DNA of 64,000 bases from Bacteroidales bacterium (GTDB taxonomy: Bacteria > Bacteroidota > Bacteroidia > Bacteroidales > VadinHA17): NCBI GenBank assembly GCA_003142255.1, contig PLLO01000012.1, positions 1 through 64,000 on the forward strand, read 5' to 3'. Every line of letters starts with the position of its first letter. The stretch's first letter is position 1. Position numbers and translations under genes: made by a program. A model generated the notes under the pieces. It was not told where the DNA came from and did not search any database. It was given only the letters and a program-made list of their open reading frames with translations. Below, piece after piece: positions 62,538 to 64,000 of this stretch.

Positions 62538-64000
62538 TTATTTATATCGGTAGATGGATATTTTTTGCAGGTTTACCTTATCCCATGGAAGCTTGAGACC
62601 GGTGCCATCCCAGGTACTGGCATGGGTTTCATCACCGTTGAGCCTTCTTAATGGAATCCATTCGCCATTTTTAAAAACACCTTCGTCAACAGCATTGACT
62701 CCAATCCTGGCTGTAGAATCCTCAGGATAAAACAGTATATCCAGGCCTTTACCGGCTGCAATGAATTCATTGGGCCCGGTCTTGATAATAATTGCTCCGG
62801 CACTCTTTCTGTCAGGTGACCATGATATGTCAGCCTTGATTTTATAACCTCCCAGTTCAAATTGCTGCTCAGGGGCTGAAGTATCGAGGAGGATTCCCCT
62901 CATGGTCCCGATGCCCTGGTTCTTAAGAATTAAGGGTGATATGTTTTTCAGGATTGCGTAGCATTCATCAAGGGGATCATGCTCTGCCAATGCGGCATTA
63001 TCAATTCCGAATGGTGCGAAACAATCAGCGCTATATTCGCCAAGTGTATAAAAAACCCTTGCAACGGCAATATCTCCTCCCCTGGTTTCCGGGATGAACA
63101 AAGGGTTTCCGCTCCTTGTGAAATCCTGGCAGACTGTAGTAAAATAATTTACATATATATCAGGAGCCAGAAAGTCTATTGATGGTGCAGCTGCCCTCCA
63201 TATATCAATAACCTGCGGCAGCGGACCCCCTGAGGGATATGATCCGGGCCAGTAGGTGTCAGGTTGCTTGAGCCAGGCATTTACATACATTGGCAAAGGA
63301 TACTCTTTCTTGCCTGCAGAAGCAATTTTTTCAACATAAAGACCGTAATTCCAGGCTGAAAAAAGTTCCTCAGTATAAAATGACATAAATTGCCACTCTT
63401 TAGGATCAGACTTAAACTCACCTTTCCCGAAAAGTTCTTCCCATGTGCCTGTCGTCCGGAACCCATTAGCTTCCCAGGCCCTGTAAAGGGCCGGATAAAG
63501 ACTCTCTTTATGTCCAACGAGGTATTTTATAAGCTGTTCAGGAACCGGCCCGTTGAAAGCCGCATTGGCACGATCCGAGAAATCGCGGCTGGCATTGCCT
63601 GGTTTAATTGAAAGATTATCAAGTATCCCCATTTCATTTTCGACCTGCATCATCACGACTGTATGTTTCTTTGAATCAGCCTTTCGGATATGTTTCATTA
63701 GTGCAGCGAACGCTTTTGCGTCTGCCTCACATGAGGCTTCGCCAAAAGCTGACAGGATCTCAAGAGGTTTTCCTGTATCGTCTTTCACACGGGGATACTT
63801 ATCATAGTTCTTTTTTACCCATGATGGAATATAGACTGAGCCGGCATTTTTCCAGCTTCCGAACCATATCAGCACCAGCTTCAGGTCTTCCTTTCCAGCT
63901 CCTGCAATTATGCTGTCGACGAGCCTGAAATCATACATTCCCTCCTCTGGCTCAACTAGCTCCCATGAGACTGATGCAATGACACTGTTGAGGTTTTTCT
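62538..64000 (-). CDS. GH35-like glycoside hydrolase (DUF5597 type), 5' end cut
   Basis: The reading frame runs to the right edge without a start; the reverse complement of 63939-63998 continues in frame (KNLNSVIASVSWELVEPEEG). The gene is therefore truncated by the window, and the Met at 63938 is not the real start. The visible 486 residues show the GH-A barrel of GH35/GH42-type beta-galactosidases: VMMQVENEMGIL with the acid/base Glu, FLAPDIYVNYF, and NPLFIPETRGG with the nucleophile Glu. A DUF5597-like C-terminal domain (GTMRGILLDTSAPEQQFELG ... SAGAIIIKTGPNEF) follows. It would remove beta-linked galactose or arabinose and precedes GH31 in the same operon. Confidence 0.85.
   Translation of the reverse strand, partial: KNLNSVIASVSWELVEPEEGMYDFRLVDSIIAGAGKEDLKLVLIWFGSWKNAGSVYIPSWVKKNYDKYPRVKDDTGKPLEILSAFGEASCEADAKAFAALMKHIRKADSKKHTVVMMQVENEMGILDNLSIKPGNASRDFSDRANAAFNGPVPEQLIKYLVGHKESLYPALYRAWEANGFRTTGTWEELFGKGEFKSDPKEWQFMSFYTEELFSAWNYGLYVEKIASAGKKEYPLPMYVNAWLKQPDTYWPGSYPSGGPLPQVIDIWRAAAPSIDFLAPDIYVNYFTTVCQDFTRSGNPLFIPETRGGDIAVARVFYTLGEYSADCFAPFGIDNAALAEHDPLDECYAILKNISPLILKNQGIGTMRGILLDTSAPEQQFELGGYKIKADISWSPDRKSAGAIIIKTGPNEFIAAGKGLDILFYPEDSTARIGVNAVDEGVFKNGEWIPLRRLNGDETHASTWDGTGLKLPWDKVNLQKISIYRYK

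Overview
The window comes from a Bacteroidota chromosome, probably an environmental Bacteroidales/Marinilabiliales-type organism or a metagenome bin. The signs are a SusC/SusD pair with a hybrid two-component regulator, PorP/SprF proteins paired with type B sorting-domain cargo of the type IX secretion system (T9SS), and promoter-like sequences of the TTTG-N20-TAnnTTTG form. Many intergenic regions are AT-rich. No rRNA, intact tRNA, CRISPR array, transposase or integrase gene was found.

Region 1 (1-8.5 kb) is sparse and relic-rich. It holds a 47-aa zinc-ribbon gene with its own promoter and terminator, a flavin reductase, a 1056-aa exported TPR-CHAT (caspase-like) protein and two small envelope proteins. 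Between them lie four copies of a ~140-bp imperfectly palindromic repeat, a broken DNA/RNA endonuclease gene, the 3' part of a tRNA-Gln gene and a 42-bp direct duplication. It looks like a region of past insertion and decay.

Region 2 (8.5-16.4 kb) carries a coiled-coil envelope protein, an overlapping kaiC-kaiB pair without kaiA, an acyl-CoA/acyl-ACP synthetase, a nitroreductase-like protein and a convergent pair of envelope proteins that share an N-terminal module.

Region 3 (16.4-31.3 kb) is one long + strand array: a second exported TPR-CHAT lipoprotein, two PKD/type B T9SS cargo proteins each followed by a PorP/SprF protein, a PorE-like TPR/beta-propeller/OmpA protein, and an M43-like protein that has lost its zinc-binding and catalytic residues. 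This is the best candidate for an undescribed system: a surface T9SS module coupled to an exported caspase-like peptidase.

Region 4 (31.4-39.8 kb) is mostly housekeeping: a lipoprotein, a sugar porter, a YncE-cbpA-cbpM group, an OmpA protein, a LysE-type exporter, a YhhN protein and a glycosyltransferase.

Region 5 (39.9 kb to the end) is a polysaccharide utilisation locus. A hybrid sensor regulator is followed by a large putative glycosidase, SusC, SusD, GH130, an MFS transporter, an unassigned lipoprotein, GH172 (DUF2961) and GH116. GH31 (alpha-xylosidase-like) and a GH35-like enzyme, cut by the window edge, converge from the other strand. Two decayed copies of the locus's own genes lie inside it: a GH172 remnant in front of the regulator, and a GH130 5' remnant that now supplies the start codon of the large putative glycosidase. 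SusC/D would import oligosaccharides, the periplasmic and lipoprotein glycosidases would trim them, and the MFS carrier and GH130 would handle the products in the cytoplasm.
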